Positions 51,398-60,042 of a stretch of 61,445 nucleotides of DNA are shown here, in pieces (within the stretch, counting starts at the first letter, position 1; every line of letters begins with the position of its first letter). The position numbers and the translations under genes are program-made. Source of the DNA: Selenomonadaceae bacterium. Lineage in GTDB: Bacteria; Bacillota; Negativicutes; Selenomonadales; Selenomonadaceae. The stretch spans positions 1-61,445 of the forward strand of contig JAFZMV010000140.1 in NCBI GenBank assembly GCA_017553205.1, in the 5' to 3' direction. The notes under the pieces are model-generated. The model had not been told where the DNA came from. It made no database searches and worked only from the letters and a program-made list of their open reading frames with translations.

Positions 51398-52591
51398 TTA
51401 CCAAACAAATATTCCGACTAATGCCGCCGATAAAAGTGAAACCAAAATTCCCGCAAGCATAATATATTTTACGTTGTTGGTTATCAATGCGAAAGTTTCT
51501 TTGTCTACAACGTCACGAAAAACTCCCGTGATTATTCCGATAGTTCCAAAATTTGCAAACGAAGTCACCAAAGCAGTAAGTACCGCCTGCATGTGTCTTG
51601 AATTTTCGCCTATTGTTGGACCTGCTTGGAGCATTACAACAAATTCGTTTGTGACTATTTTTGTGCCGAGAAATTTTGCGACGGTGAAAGCCTCATTTGT
51701 TTCCAATCCCAAAAGAAAAGTGAATGGAAAAAATATTGTTCCTAAAATATTTGCAAGAGTCAACATCGGGGAAATCATTCCCAAAACATTATCTATCAAA
51801 CTTATCAGAGCAACAAAACCAATTACCATTGCACAGACTAATAAAACTATGTGACCTGCTCCAACTATTGAGGCGTTAAGAAATGAGAAGAACGGTTCGC
51901 GATTTTCTGTGGTCATTTTTTCGATCGTGTCTTCTTCCGGAGGAACTTTTACGGGATTTAAAATATTTACCACAATCAAAGAATTTATGACATTTAGAGG
52001 AATTGCAGTCAAAACAAATTCGGCAGGCATCATTTGAGTATAAGCACCGACACAAGCCGCAGAAACACAACTTATTGACATCATCGCAATTCCCAAATTT
52101 CTTGTCGAATTCATTTTTGCCAGTTGAATTCTTGAAACAGGTATCGCCGACGACGCACCCAAAAACATCATTTCTATTGCAAAGACTGATTCAAATTTCG
52201 GCTGACGAGTTATAAACGCCAAAGCCTTTCCGACTGTATGAAGTATAAAGGGCAAAATTCCCAAGTAAGTCAGAATATCGAAGAGCGGAATTATCATAAT
52301 GAGCGGCATCAATACCGACGTGAAAAAATTCATCTGCGGAACATTTACCCAGTCAGGAAATGCAAAAGCTATTCCCTTGAACGAAATATTTAAAACCCAG
52401 ACAAAAGCATCTGCCGCCATTGTCACCATTTCGCGTCCGATAGAAAATTGAAGTAAAAACCAAGCTACAAAAATATTCAATCCGAGTAACATTCCGATTG
52501 ATTTCCAGTCAACGGCTTTTCTGTCACGCGACAAAAAAAATGCCAGTGCAACAAAAACAGCTAATCCGATTATATTTATTAAAAGATACAT
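51398..52591 (-). CDS. NupC-type concentrative nucleoside transporter
   Basis: The 397-aa protein has about 10 hydrophobic helices with the concentrative nucleoside transporter pattern: DAFVWVLNISFKGIAFAFPD, FFTSVLMPLIMIIPLFDIL, EMMFLGASSAIPVSRIQLAK, LLGLETNEAFTVAKFLGTK and VTSFANFGTIGIITGVF. It imports nucleosides with H+ or Na+. It lies 9 nt downstream of the pyrimidine-nucleoside phosphorylase gene, giving an uptake-plus-cleavage unit for pyrimidine nucleosides. Confidence 0.92.
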   Translation of the reverse strand: MYLLINIIGLAVFVALAFFLSRDRKAVDWKSIGMLLGLNIFVAWFLLQFSIGREMVTMAADAFVWVLNISFKGIAFAFPDWVNVPQMNFFTSVLMPLIMIIPLFDILTYLGILPFILHTVGKALAFITRQPKFESVFAIEMMFLGASSAIPVSRIQLAKMNSTRNLGIAMMSISCVSAACVGAYTQMMPAEFVLTAIPLNVINSLIVVNILNPVKVPPEEDTIEKMTTENREPFFSFLNASIVGAGHIVLLVCAMVIGFVALISLIDNVLGMISPMLTLANILGTIFFPFTFLLGLETNEAFTVAKFLGTKIVTNEFVVMLQAGPTIGENSRHMQAVLTALVTSFANFGTIGIITGVFRDVVDKETFALITNNVKYIMLAGILVSLLSAALVGIFVW

Positions 52592-52600
52592 TTAAAATTT

Positions 52601-53929
52601 TCACTCCTTAAATTTTTCGACTTTATCTTTTTCAACGCGAGCAAATACCAGAGGAATTTTTTTCGGTTCTTCTTTTCCGATTTCCAGAGCCTCACGATAA
52701 ATTTTTTCTGCGTCAGATAATTTTTCTTTTCGTGAAGTGTAGAAAGTTGCAAGCGGTTCACCGACAGAAATTTTTTCTCCGTATTTTTTATGAATCACCA
52801 AGCCCGCCGAAAAATCAATTTCACTTTCTTTTGTTTCACGACCTGCACCGAGAATTACGGAAGTTATTCCAATTTTTTCAGCGTCCGTTTTTGTAATAAA
52901 TCCTTCGCGATCAGATTTTATTTCCAAACTGTAAGGAGCTTTTTCAAATTTGTTGTAGTCCCTCAAAACAGAATCATCGCCACCCTGTTCTTTAACCATC
53001 GTGCAGAAAGTTTCAAAAGCAGAATTATCTTGAATAGATTTTTCTGCCATTTTTCTGCAGTCGTCAAGAGAACCTTTTCCGACAAGATAAAGCATATTCG
53101 CTGCAAGTTGAAGAGAAACTTCCGTTAAATCTTTCGGTCCGCGATTTTTTAAAACTTCCATTGATTCTATAACTTCCAAAGAATTTCCAATCCCGTAACC
53201 GAGCGGAGTATCCATATCAGTTATCAATGCAACAGTTCGACGACCTGCACCCTCTCCAATTGTCACCATAGTTTGAGCAAGTTTTATTGCGTCGTCCAAA
53301 GTTTTCATAAATGCCCCGCTGCCTGTCTTAACGTCCAATAAAATGCAGTCACTTCCCGCCGCAAGTTTTTTACTCATAATTGAAGAGGCAATCAACGGAA
53401 TATTATCAACAGTCGCCGTAACGTCACGAAGAGCATAAATTTTTTTGTCTGCGGGAGCTAAATTTCCTGATTGACCTATTAAACTTACTCCGCATTTTTC
53501 CACCGTATTAAAAAATTCTTCGCGGCTCAAAACAGTTCTGTAACCGGGTATCGCTTCTAATTTATCAACAGTGCCGCCTGTGTGACCGAGTCCGCGACCA
53601 CTCATCTTTGCAACTTTTCCACCGCAAGCCGCAACAATCGGAGCAACAATTAAAGTAGTTTTGTCACCGACTCCGCCTGTAGAATGTTTATCAACTTTTT
53701 TTCCTGCAATCGGCGACAAGTCGATCATATCTCCAGACTGTGCCATAACTTTTGTAAGTTCGGTAATTTCATGAGAATTCATACCGTTAAACCAAATTGC
53801 CATGAGCATTGCCGACATTTGATAATCTGCGATTTTTCCTTTAACATAGCCGTCAATCATGAAAAAAATTTCTTCGTCCGTCAAAATTCCGCCGTATTTT
53901 TTCTTTGAAATTAAATCGTACATTCTCAT
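52601..53929 (-). CDS. pdp: Pyrimidine-nucleoside phosphorylase
   Basis: Cleaves uridine, thymidine or deoxyuridine with phosphate to base and (deoxy)ribose-1-phosphate. The 442-aa protein shows VDKHSTGGVGDKTTLIVAP, SGRGLGHTGGTVDKLEAIPG, ASSIMSKKLAAGSDCILLDV and KTGSGAFM. The start is ATG 53929, with GGAGG 7 nt upstream. An in-frame ATG at 53950 lies beyond that site. It forms a salvage pair with the NupC-type transporter. Confidence 0.95.
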   Translation of the reverse strand: MRMYDLISKKKYGGILTDEEIFFMIDGYVKGKIADYQMSAMLMAIWFNGMNSHEITELTKVMAQSGDMIDLSPIAGKKVDKHSTGGVGDKTTLIVAPIVAACGGKVAKMSGRGLGHTGGTVDKLEAIPGYRTVLSREEFFNTVEKCGVSLIGQSGNLAPADKKIYALRDVTATVDNIPLIASSIMSKKLAAGSDCILLDVKTGSGAFMKTLDDAIKLAQTMVTIGEGAGRRTVALITDMDTPLGYGIGNSLEVIESMEVLKNRGPKDLTEVSLQLAANMLYLVGKGSLDDCRKMAEKSIQDNSAFETFCTMVKEQGGDDSVLRDYNKFEKAPYSLEIKSDREGFITKTDAEKIGITSVILGAGRETKESEIDFSAGLVIHKKYGEKISVGEPLATFYTSRKEKLSDAEKIYREALEIGKEEPKKIPLVFARVEKDKVEKFKE

Positions 53930-53959
53930 GATAAAACCTCCACTATTCATGACACTGCT

Positions 53960-53998
53960 AAAAAAAAACCTTCCGACTTTAAATCATACCGGAGGGCG
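53960..53998 (-). terminator. Terminator after the cobalamin adenosyltransferase gene
   Basis: On the reverse strand GCCCTCCGG pairs with the GTCGGAAGG region around TATGATTTAAA, followed by TTTTTTTTAG. It lies between the adenosyltransferase stop and the pdp start. Confidence 0.8.
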
Positions 53999-54018
53999 TG
54001 TTTATTTTTCCGATAACT

Positions 54019-54543
54019 CTAAACAAGTACGGCAGATTTTTTTGCGGCAAAATAATCTTCGGTACGCATAAGCATGAAAAGATAATCTGACAGCCGATTT
54101 ATAAAAATTCTGTCCGTTTCTGAAATTTCTTCAAAGCGTGAAAGTTTATAAAGTTTTCTTTCTGCTCTTCGTGTAATTGTTCTTGCAAGATCCAAACATG
54201 CACCGGCTTTTGTGTCGCCGGGAATTACAAAATTTTTAAGCGGAGGAAGTTTTTCTTCAAGGAAATCAATTTCCTGTTCAATTTTTGAAATATCTGCATC
54301 ATTTAACATTTTTTTCCCATTCAAACTAGCAAGGTCTGCCATAAGACGCGGAAGAATTTTTTGCAGTTCAAAAATTTTTTCTCTAATTTCTTCGACATTT
54401 GAAAAACTTCTCGCCATTGCCAGTGCAGAATTTATTTCGTCAACAGTGCCATAAACTTCGACTCGCGGAGAATCTTTTTCAATTCTTTCACCGGTAAAAA
54501 GAGAAGTAACACCTTCATCGCCGGTTTTTGTGTAAACTTTCAT
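54019..54543 (-). CDS. Cob(I)yrinic acid a,c-diamide adenosyltransferase (PduO type)
   Basis: The 174-aa protein attaches the adenosyl group to cob(I)alamin using ATP. Signature regions are VYTKTGDEGVTSLFTGERI at the N-terminus with the ATP loop, VEVYGTVDEINSALAMAR, FVIPGDTKAGACLDLART and ITRRAERKLYKL, ending with DYLFMLMR. The start is ATG 54543 (AGAAAGG 10 nt upstream); the frame runs back to 54588. It ties to cbiK, precorrin-2 dehydrogenase and cbiC elsewhere in the window. Confidence 0.94.
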   Translation of the reverse strand: MKVYTKTGDEGVTSLFTGERIEKDSPRVEVYGTVDEINSALAMARSFSNVEEIREKIFELQKILPRLMADLASLNGKKMLNDADISKIEQEIDFLEEKLPPLKNFVIPGDTKAGACLDLARTITRRAERKLYKLSRFEEISETDRIFINRLSDYLFMLMRTEDYFAAKKSAVLV

Positions 54544-54648
54544 AAGTATCAAGCCTTTCTGCAAAATTAAACAGAAGATTTTTTTCATTATAGACTACCA
54601 TTTTTTTTAGTGCAAGTTTTTTTGACTTTGAAAAAAATGTTTTAATTC

Positions 54649-54677
54649 TTCAAAGGAATAATTTTGTATGGTATAAT
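54649..54677 (+). promoter_or_regulatory. Probable promoter of cydAB
   Basis: Perfect TATAAT at 54672-54677 with an extended TGG in front, and a weak -35 TTCAAA at 54649-54654 (17-nt spacer). It is 33 nt upstream of the cydA start. Confidence 0.65.
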
Positions 54678-54710
54678 TTCCCCAAATTTTGATAAGGAGG
54701 GGAATTTTTT

Positions 54711-56072
54711 ATGGACGCTTTATTTTTGTCGCGTTTGCAGTTTGCAATAACGACGGTATATCATTTTCTGTTTGTGCCGGTGACGTTGGGACTTTCAATT
54801 TTCGTCGCACTTTTGGAAACTTGGTATATCAACAGCGGAAGTTATGAAGAAAGAATCAAACTGAAAAAACTTGTAAAATTTTTCGGGACGATTTTTTTAA
54901 TTAACTTTGCGATGGGCGTTGTAACAGGAATTGTACAAGAATTTCATTTCGGCATGAACTGGTCTGAATATTCAAGATTTATGGGAGATATTTTTGGTGC
55001 TCCGCTTGCACTGGAGGCTTTGACGGCATTTTTTATTGAATCGACTTTCATAGGAGTTTGGATTTTCGGCTGGGACAAATTAAGCGAAAAAATGCATTGT
55101 CTTTGTATTTGGCTCGTGGCTTTCGGAAGTAATCTTTCGGCATTTTGGATTTTGGTCGCAAACTCTTTCATGCAGCACCCTGTAGGTTATGAAATCGAAA
55201 ACGGACGTGCAGTCATGACAAATTTTTTTGAGTTATTAACAAATCCTTATGTTCTCGGCGAATATTTCCACTCATTTTTTGCAGGAATTACAACGGCGGG
55301 ATTTTTGGTTATAACGGTTTGTGCGTGGAAAATTGTCACTGATGAAATTTCCCGCGAAATGTTTATAAGAACTCTCCGCCGTGCAGTTTTATATACTTTG
55401 CTGGGAGTTTTCGGCGTTATGGGATCAGGTCACCTGCACGCACAATATTTGGCAAAAGCAAATCCCATGAAACTTGCCGCATTTGAAGCACTTTGGGAAA
55501 CTGAAAATCCTGCACCGTTTGCCATTTATGCGGACGTAAATCAAGAAATGAGAAGAAACGATTCAGAAATTTTAATTCCGTATATGTTTACTTTCATGGT
55601 TCATAATTCTTTTGAAGGCGAAATCAAGGGAATTAACAATTTGCAGAAAGAGTACATGGAAACTTACGGACCGGGAAATTATATTCCTGACGTGAAAGGA
55701 ATGTTCTGGAGTTTTCGTGCGATGGTCGGTATCGGCGGACTTTTGCTTTTTGTAACTTTCGTTATGGGAATGGCGGTATTTTTCTTTGAAGAAAAATTAA
55801 AATACTGCTGTTTTTTAAAGTTGATGCCGTTATTACTTCCTCTGCCGTTTATCGCAAATTCTGTAGGCTGGTACATAGCTGAAGCAGGTCGTCAACCTTG
55901 GATAGTTGTAGGACTTCAAAAAACTGTTGAGGCAGTCAGCTCGAATTTAACAAGCGGAGAAGTTTGGCTGACTTTGATAGGTTTCACGGCGGTATATTTA
56001 TTTCTTGCAGTGCTGGCAGTTTTCACGGCTGTATCATTTATCCGCAGAACAAAAATCAGCGAGGAGGAATAA
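54711..56072 (+). CDS. cydA: Cytochrome bd ubiquinol/menaquinol oxidase subunit I
   Basis: Subunit I of the bd oxidase, which reduces O2 with quinol at low oxygen; in anaerobes it protects against oxygen. The 453-aa protein has about nine helices. The N-terminal SRLQFAITTVYHFLFVPVTL carries a heme b595/d axial His, and GSGHLHAQYLAKANPMKLAA, KGMFWSFRAMVGIGGLLLFV and the AEAGRQPWIVVGLQKT block are conserved. The quinol loop is short, typical of Firmicutes. AGGAGGGG precedes the ATG. cydB starts 3 nt after the stop. Confidence 0.96.
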   Translation: MDALFLSRLQFAITTVYHFLFVPVTLGLSIFVALLETWYINSGSYEERIKLKKLVKFFGTIFLINFAMGVVTGIVQEFHFGMNWSEYSRFMGDIFGAPLALEALTAFFIESTFIGVWIFGWDKLSEKMHCLCIWLVAFGSNLSAFWILVANSFMQHPVGYEIENGRAVMTNFFELLTNPYVLGEYFHSFFAGITTAGFLVITVCAWKIVTDEISREMFIRTLRRAVLYTLLGVFGVMGSGHLHAQYLAKANPMKLAAFEALWETENPAPFAIYADVNQEMRRNDSEILIPYMFTFMVHNSFEGEIKGINNLQKEYMETYGPGNYIPDVKGMFWSFRAMVGIGGLLLFVTFVMGMAVFFFEEKLKYCCFLKLMPLLLPLPFIANSVGWYIAEAGRQPWIVVGLQKTVEAVSSNLTSGEVWLTLIGFTAVYLFLAVLAVFTAVSFIRRTKISEEE

Positions 56073-56075
56073 GTC

Positions 56076-57080
56076 ATGGATTTAAATATTATTTGGTTCA
56101 TTTTGATAACTGTACTCTTCACGGGATTTTTTATTCTTGAAGGTTTTGATTACGGCGTGGGAATGTTGCTTTTTAATCGCCCGCTTAATGAACGAAATCA
56201 ACTTATCCGCTCGATTGGCCCTCATTGGGACGCAAATGAAGTTTGGATGATAACTGCAGGCGGAGCAAGTTTCGCGGCGTTTCCGCATTTTTACGCGTCG
56301 ATGTTCAGCACTTTTTATATCGCGTTATTTTTAATGCTCTTGGCTTTGATAATGCGAGGAGTTGCCTTTGAACTTCGCGGAAAATTCAATAGTTCCGACT
56401 GGAAAACATTTTGGGACGGAGCAATAATTTTTGGAAGTTTTGTCCCTGCACTTTTATGGGGAGTTGCGACGGCAAATTTATTGAGAGGTCTGCCGATTGA
56501 TTCTGAAATGCACTATCTGGGAGGATTTTTTGACCTGTTAAGCCCTTACACAATTTTGGCAGGAGTATTTTTTGTCTTGCTCTTTGCATTTCACGGAATA
56601 ACTTTTTTGATGATGAAAATTTCTGACGAAAGAATTTTACTTGACTTGAGAAGAAAATCATCATTTGCAGGAATTGCGACATGGGTGGCTTATCTGCTTT
56701 TCATAATTGCAAGCGTCTTTGAAACTGATGTAATGTCAAAAACTGTCGGCGTAATAATTTTTGCGGCGGCACTCGGAGTACTTTCAAGCGGCTGGCAGTT
56801 TGCAAGGGCAGGAAGGCAGAAATCTGCATTTACTTGCACCACTGTTACAATCGCAATGACGACAGTCGGACTTTTCGTTGCACTTTTCCCGCGTCTTATG
56901 GTTTCAAGTTTAACGCCCGAATGGAGTTTGACAATTTATAATTCCGCATCAACTCCGCACACTTTGACAATAATGACAGTTGCGGCAGTGATTTTTGTCC
57001 CGATAGTTTTGGCTTATCAGTTCTGGACTTACAAAACTTTCAAAGAAAGAATTTCCCCAAGTAATTCAGACGCACATTAA
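56076..57080 (+). CDS. cydB: Cytochrome bd oxidase subunit II
   Basis: The 334-aa protein has eight to nine helices and the subunit II signatures FILEGFDYGVGMLL, IGPHWDANEVWMITAGGASF and FPHFYASMFSTFYIALFLML, with the conserved ending region SSLTPEWSLTIYNSASTP. It pairs with CydA to form the oxidase. No cydCD transporter genes are in the window; a small exported protein gene follows 18 nt later. Confidence 0.96.
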   Translation: MDLNIIWFILITVLFTGFFILEGFDYGVGMLLFNRPLNERNQLIRSIGPHWDANEVWMITAGGASFAAFPHFYASMFSTFYIALFLMLLALIMRGVAFELRGKFNSSDWKTFWDGAIIFGSFVPALLWGVATANLLRGLPIDSEMHYLGGFFDLLSPYTILAGVFFVLLFAFHGITFLMMKISDERILLDLRRKSSFAGIATWVAYLLFIIASVFETDVMSKTVGVIIFAAALGVLSSGWQFARAGRQKSAFTCTTVTIAMTTVGLFVALFPRLMVSSLTPEWSLTIYNSASTPHTLTIMTVAAVIFVPIVLAYQFWTYKTFKERISPSNSDAH

Positions 57081-57098
57081 CAAAGGCAGGGATTTAAA

Positions 57099-57320
57099 AT
57101 GAAAAAATTTTTATCGGCTTTTGTTGTCGGCGTGATGATTTTTTCCGTGTTGTCTGTAGTTTTGGCAGCCGGTTATGTCGGAAATGCAAATTCAAAAATT
57201 TTTCATTATTCGGACTGCAGTTTTGTCGGAAAAATGAATTCCGCAAACAAAGTTATTTTTAGTTCTCGTGATGAAGCAGTTCAAAGCGGTTATCGACCGT
57301 GCAAGAAATGCCATCCTTGA
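57099..57320 (+). CDS. Small exported protein with Ada-like zinc-binding motif
   Basis: The 73-aa protein has a signal peptide (1-23, VVGVMIFSVLSVVLAAG) and a compact domain YVGNANSKIFHYSDCSFVGK ... SGYRPCKKCHP. The pattern FHxxxC...GYRPCKxC matches the metal-binding unit of Ada/competence-nuclease-like proteins, so it probably binds zinc through three Cys plus His. It has no nuclease part. It follows cydB by 18 nt and ends at a terminator, so it belongs to the cyd transcript. Its function is unknown. Confidence 0.8.
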   Translation: MKKFLSAFVVGVMIFSVLSVVLAAGYVGNANSKIFHYSDCSFVGKMNSANKVIFSSRDEAVQSGYRPCKKCHP

Positions 57321-57330
57321 AAAATAAAAA

Positions 57331-57369
57331 AGCTCCTTCAAATCGAATGAAGGAGTTATTTTTTTTTAT
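57331..57369 (+). terminator. Bidirectional terminator between cyd operon and FtsA-like gene
   Basis: CTCCTTCA pairs perfectly with TGAAGGAG around AATCGAA, with A and T tracts on the two sides. It lies between convergent genes. Confidence 0.92.
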
Positions 57370-57371
57370 TT

Positions 57372-59870
57372 TTAGTCGTTGCGAATAAAATCTTGAATCG
57401 TCAATTTTTTATTCGGCGGATTGTTTCTGGTTGACAAAAGATTATTAACGGGAATTTCTACGCTGTTCACCTGTGAAAGTTCCTGTCCGTCATGAGTTTT
57501 CAAAACAACTTCAAAATTATCTCCGTCATGGATTGAGTCGGCAAAGTCTGCCTCATGTCCGTTGACTTTGATAGAAAAAGTAATACGGCTTTTTGAGTCG
57601 GGAGCTTTGAAATTTACTGCAAGAAGTGCATCGGAAACTGTGACGGATTTTTTTTCGGTCTTTGCATATTCTATGACAGCATCATCATTTATAAAAGTAT
57701 TCATAGTTGCGGGTCTGCCGTTTACCATTAAATTTATTTTGGCAGTTGTCGGAATTTCAAATTCATCGCCGTTATAGATAATTTTTATGTGAGAATTTAT
57801 TCCCGAAATATTTATAATGTCAGAAACTTTCAAAGTATCTTTCGCGATATAGTCAATGCTGTCACCGTCTTTAATCGGCAAAGAAATTTGTACGGGGCTT
57901 TCGTCCATCAAAATTTCTGGCGTGCAGGTGTAATGAGTTCTTCTGCCGTTGAGTGTGTAATAAATTTTTCTGCCCGTCGGAGGATAACCCGCGAGCCTTA
58001 AAACTTCGCCGACTGTATGAGGAGAAATGGTTTTAACTTCGTCACCGTCTTTCAAAATTCTGTTGAGCAAACTAAATTCACCGTTAACAGTAACTTTCGG
58101 GGAAATTTTTTCTTCATTGCCGTTAATTTTTACTGAAAAACCTTTATCCAAAGTTACGACTTCTCCAAGAGTAACTGTAGGAGTTTTTCCGTCTGTTCCG
58201 CGTTCAACAGTTATAACGCTGTCATTTTCTATTTTACTTTCAAGTGTTGCGGATTTTCCATTTAAAGTTAATTTCGCCAAAGTTCCCATACTGCCCGGAA
58301 AAACTTTTTTTTCTCCGTCAACCATGACCATTAAACCTAGTCCGGGCTTGCCGTTCATTTTTTTCATCTGAATTCCCGCACTTAAAAGAGCGTCGCCGAT
58401 ATTTAATTCGCGGAAATGAAATAAAGTATATTCGGAATTATTCACATAAACGGTAAGGAAATGCAAAGTATTTGTCGAGGCAATTTTTAAAATTCCGAGC
58501 GGAGTTACCGCATCAGGCAGACAAAGTTCTTTCGGTATGCTTGAAATGCCGTCAACAACATCAGGTCTGCGGACACCGACTCTCATTTCAGGAATATTTA
58601 AAGCGTCCGCAACATATTTTTGCAAATGCGGAGTAAGAGCACCGCCACCGACTAACATGACAGCTTGAGGAGTTTCGCCGCCGTTTAAATCGTAGACAGT
58701 TTTTGCAATAGCTGAAGCAAGTTTTGAAATATTTTCTTCGATTGGCGAAATAATTTCTTCAGCCGACAAAACATGAGTGCCGCCCAAAATATCGGTAAAT
58801 TTTGCACTTTCACCGAGTGCGGCTTTTCGTTTAACTTCTTCCGCAACATTAAAATCCAACAGAAATTTTTGACTTAAAGCCTCTGTGACTTCATCGCCCG
58901 CAACAGGCACCATTCCATAAGCAATAACAGAACCGTTTTTTGTAATTGCAACGTCAGAAGTTCCTGCACCTATATCCACCAAAACTAAATTTAAATGACG
59001 CATTGTCGGAGGAATCAAAACATTTATCGCGGCAATCGGTTCAAGTGTCAAGGCTTTCATTTCAAGTTTTGAATAAGTTAAAGCACTTTGCATGGAGTCA
59101 ATAACTTGACGCGGGAGAAAAGTTGCAATAACAGTTGCCTTGGCAGTTTTTCCACGCTGACCGATTAAACTTTTTAATCTTATTCCGTCGAGTTCGTAAC
59201 TTATCACACTGAACCCGACGCAATAATAATTTGAATTTTTTATAGTTTGAGATTCTGCAATTCTGGATTGGGCAAGCTGTACGCCCGCAAAATCCAAACT
59301 GCTCTGTTGTTCCGCCGTAACTATTCCATGTAATTCAACTTCAGCCGTCGCAGTCATTGTATAAAGTGCACGACCTGCCGCCGCAACTGCCGCACTTTTT
59401 AATTTGCCGACTTTTTCTATAAGTGCGTCGCGTACTTTGTTAATTACTGCGGAAACTTGCGGAACGTCATGAATTTGTCCGTCAAGCATTGCTCTTGTTT
59501 GGTGTTCTTCGCGGTGAGTGGCGATAATTTTTAATTGTCCTTTGTCGTCTTTTTCCGCAACAATTCCTATGACGGATCTTGTTCCAATATCAAGTGCAAA
59601 AAGTTTTTCTCGTACGCTGCTTTTAATATCTGAGTTATCGACATCAATTTTTTTTGCAAGTCCTCTTCTGGTTTTTGGAGCAGATTTTTTTTCTTCGGTG
59701 GCTGAAATATCTTCTGTATCAACTTTTTTTCTTCTTGTGCGTTTCGGTTTTTCTTCGACGGCTGAAATATTTTCTGTGTCAATTTTTTTACGTCTTGTAC
59801 GTTTTGGCTTTTCTTCGACGACGGGAATTTTTTCTTCGTCTTCAGTCAAAATTTTTTTCTTTCTCGGCAT
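57372..59870 (-). CDS. FtsA-like actin-fold protein with repeated C-terminal modules
   Basis: The 832-aa protein is about twice the length of FtsA. The N-terminus (1-75) carries two copies of EEKPKRTRRKK-IDTE-IS, a basic tail. Residues about 88-470 are an FtsA/PilM-type actin fold: LFALDIGTRSVIGIVAE, an SHS2-like insertion, LVLVDIGAGTSDVAI and VMLVGGGALTPHL are the phosphate and adenosine motifs. The C-terminal 350 residues contain about five similar units of the pattern V.NG ... I.DGD.V ... TV.DVL, reminiscent of beta-grasp domains. The C-terminal amphipathic helix of FtsA is replaced by NKKLTIQDFIRND. Long FtsA-domain proteins are known in Firmicutes; the role is not established. Confidence 0.85.
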   Translation of the reverse strand: MPRKKKILTEDEEKIPVVEEKPKRTRRKKIDTENISAVEEKPKRTRRKKVDTEDISATEEKKSAPKTRRGLAKKIDVDNSDIKSSVREKLFALDIGTRSVIGIVAEKDDKGQLKIIATHREEHQTRAMLDGQIHDVPQVSAVINKVRDALIEKVGKLKSAAVAAAGRALYTMTATAEVELHGIVTAEQQSSLDFAGVQLAQSRIAESQTIKNSNYYCVGFSVISYELDGIRLKSLIGQRGKTAKATVIATFLPRQVIDSMQSALTYSKLEMKALTLEPIAAINVLIPPTMRHLNLVLVDIGAGTSDVAITKNGSVIAYGMVPVAGDEVTEALSQKFLLDFNVAEEVKRKAALGESAKFTDILGGTHVLSAEEIISPIEENISKLASAIAKTVYDLNGGETPQAVMLVGGGALTPHLQKYVADALNIPEMRVGVRRPDVVDGISSIPKELCLPDAVTPLGILKIASTNTLHFLTVYVNNSEYTLFHFRELNIGDALLSAGIQMKKMNGKPGLGLMVMVDGEKKVFPGSMGTLAKLTLNGKSATLESKIENDSVITVERGTDGKTPTVTLGEVVTLDKGFSVKINGNEEKISPKVTVNGEFSLLNRILKDGDEVKTISPHTVGEVLRLAGYPPTGRKIYYTLNGRRTHYTCTPEILMDESPVQISLPIKDGDSIDYIAKDTLKVSDIINISGINSHIKIIYNGDEFEIPTTAKINLMVNGRPATMNTFINDDAVIEYAKTEKKSVTVSDALLAVNFKAPDSKSRITFSIKVNGHEADFADSIHDGDNFEVVLKTHDGQELSQVNSVEIPVNNLLSTRNNPPNKKLTIQDFIRND

Positions 59871-59940
59871 GAAATTTCACTCCGTTTTATTTAAAGGTTA
59901 TTCAATTTATTTCGCGAATTACAAAGATAATCCTTTTATG

Positions 59941-60022
59941 TAATTAGGAATTAGGAATGAGGAGTTAGGAATTAAGACTTCTGAGTTTTCATTCCACATT
60001 CCTAATTCCACATTCCTAATTA
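59941..60022 (+). repeat. Intergenic hairpin repeat, copy D
   Basis: The left arm is AATTAGGAATTAGGAATGAGG; the right arm holds two direct copies of ATTCCACATTCCTAATT. It ends some 10 nt before the ribosome binding site of the gene at 60043. Closest in sequence to the copy near 36656. Confidence 0.85.
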
Positions 60023-60042
60023 AATCAAGGGTGGTGTAAAAT

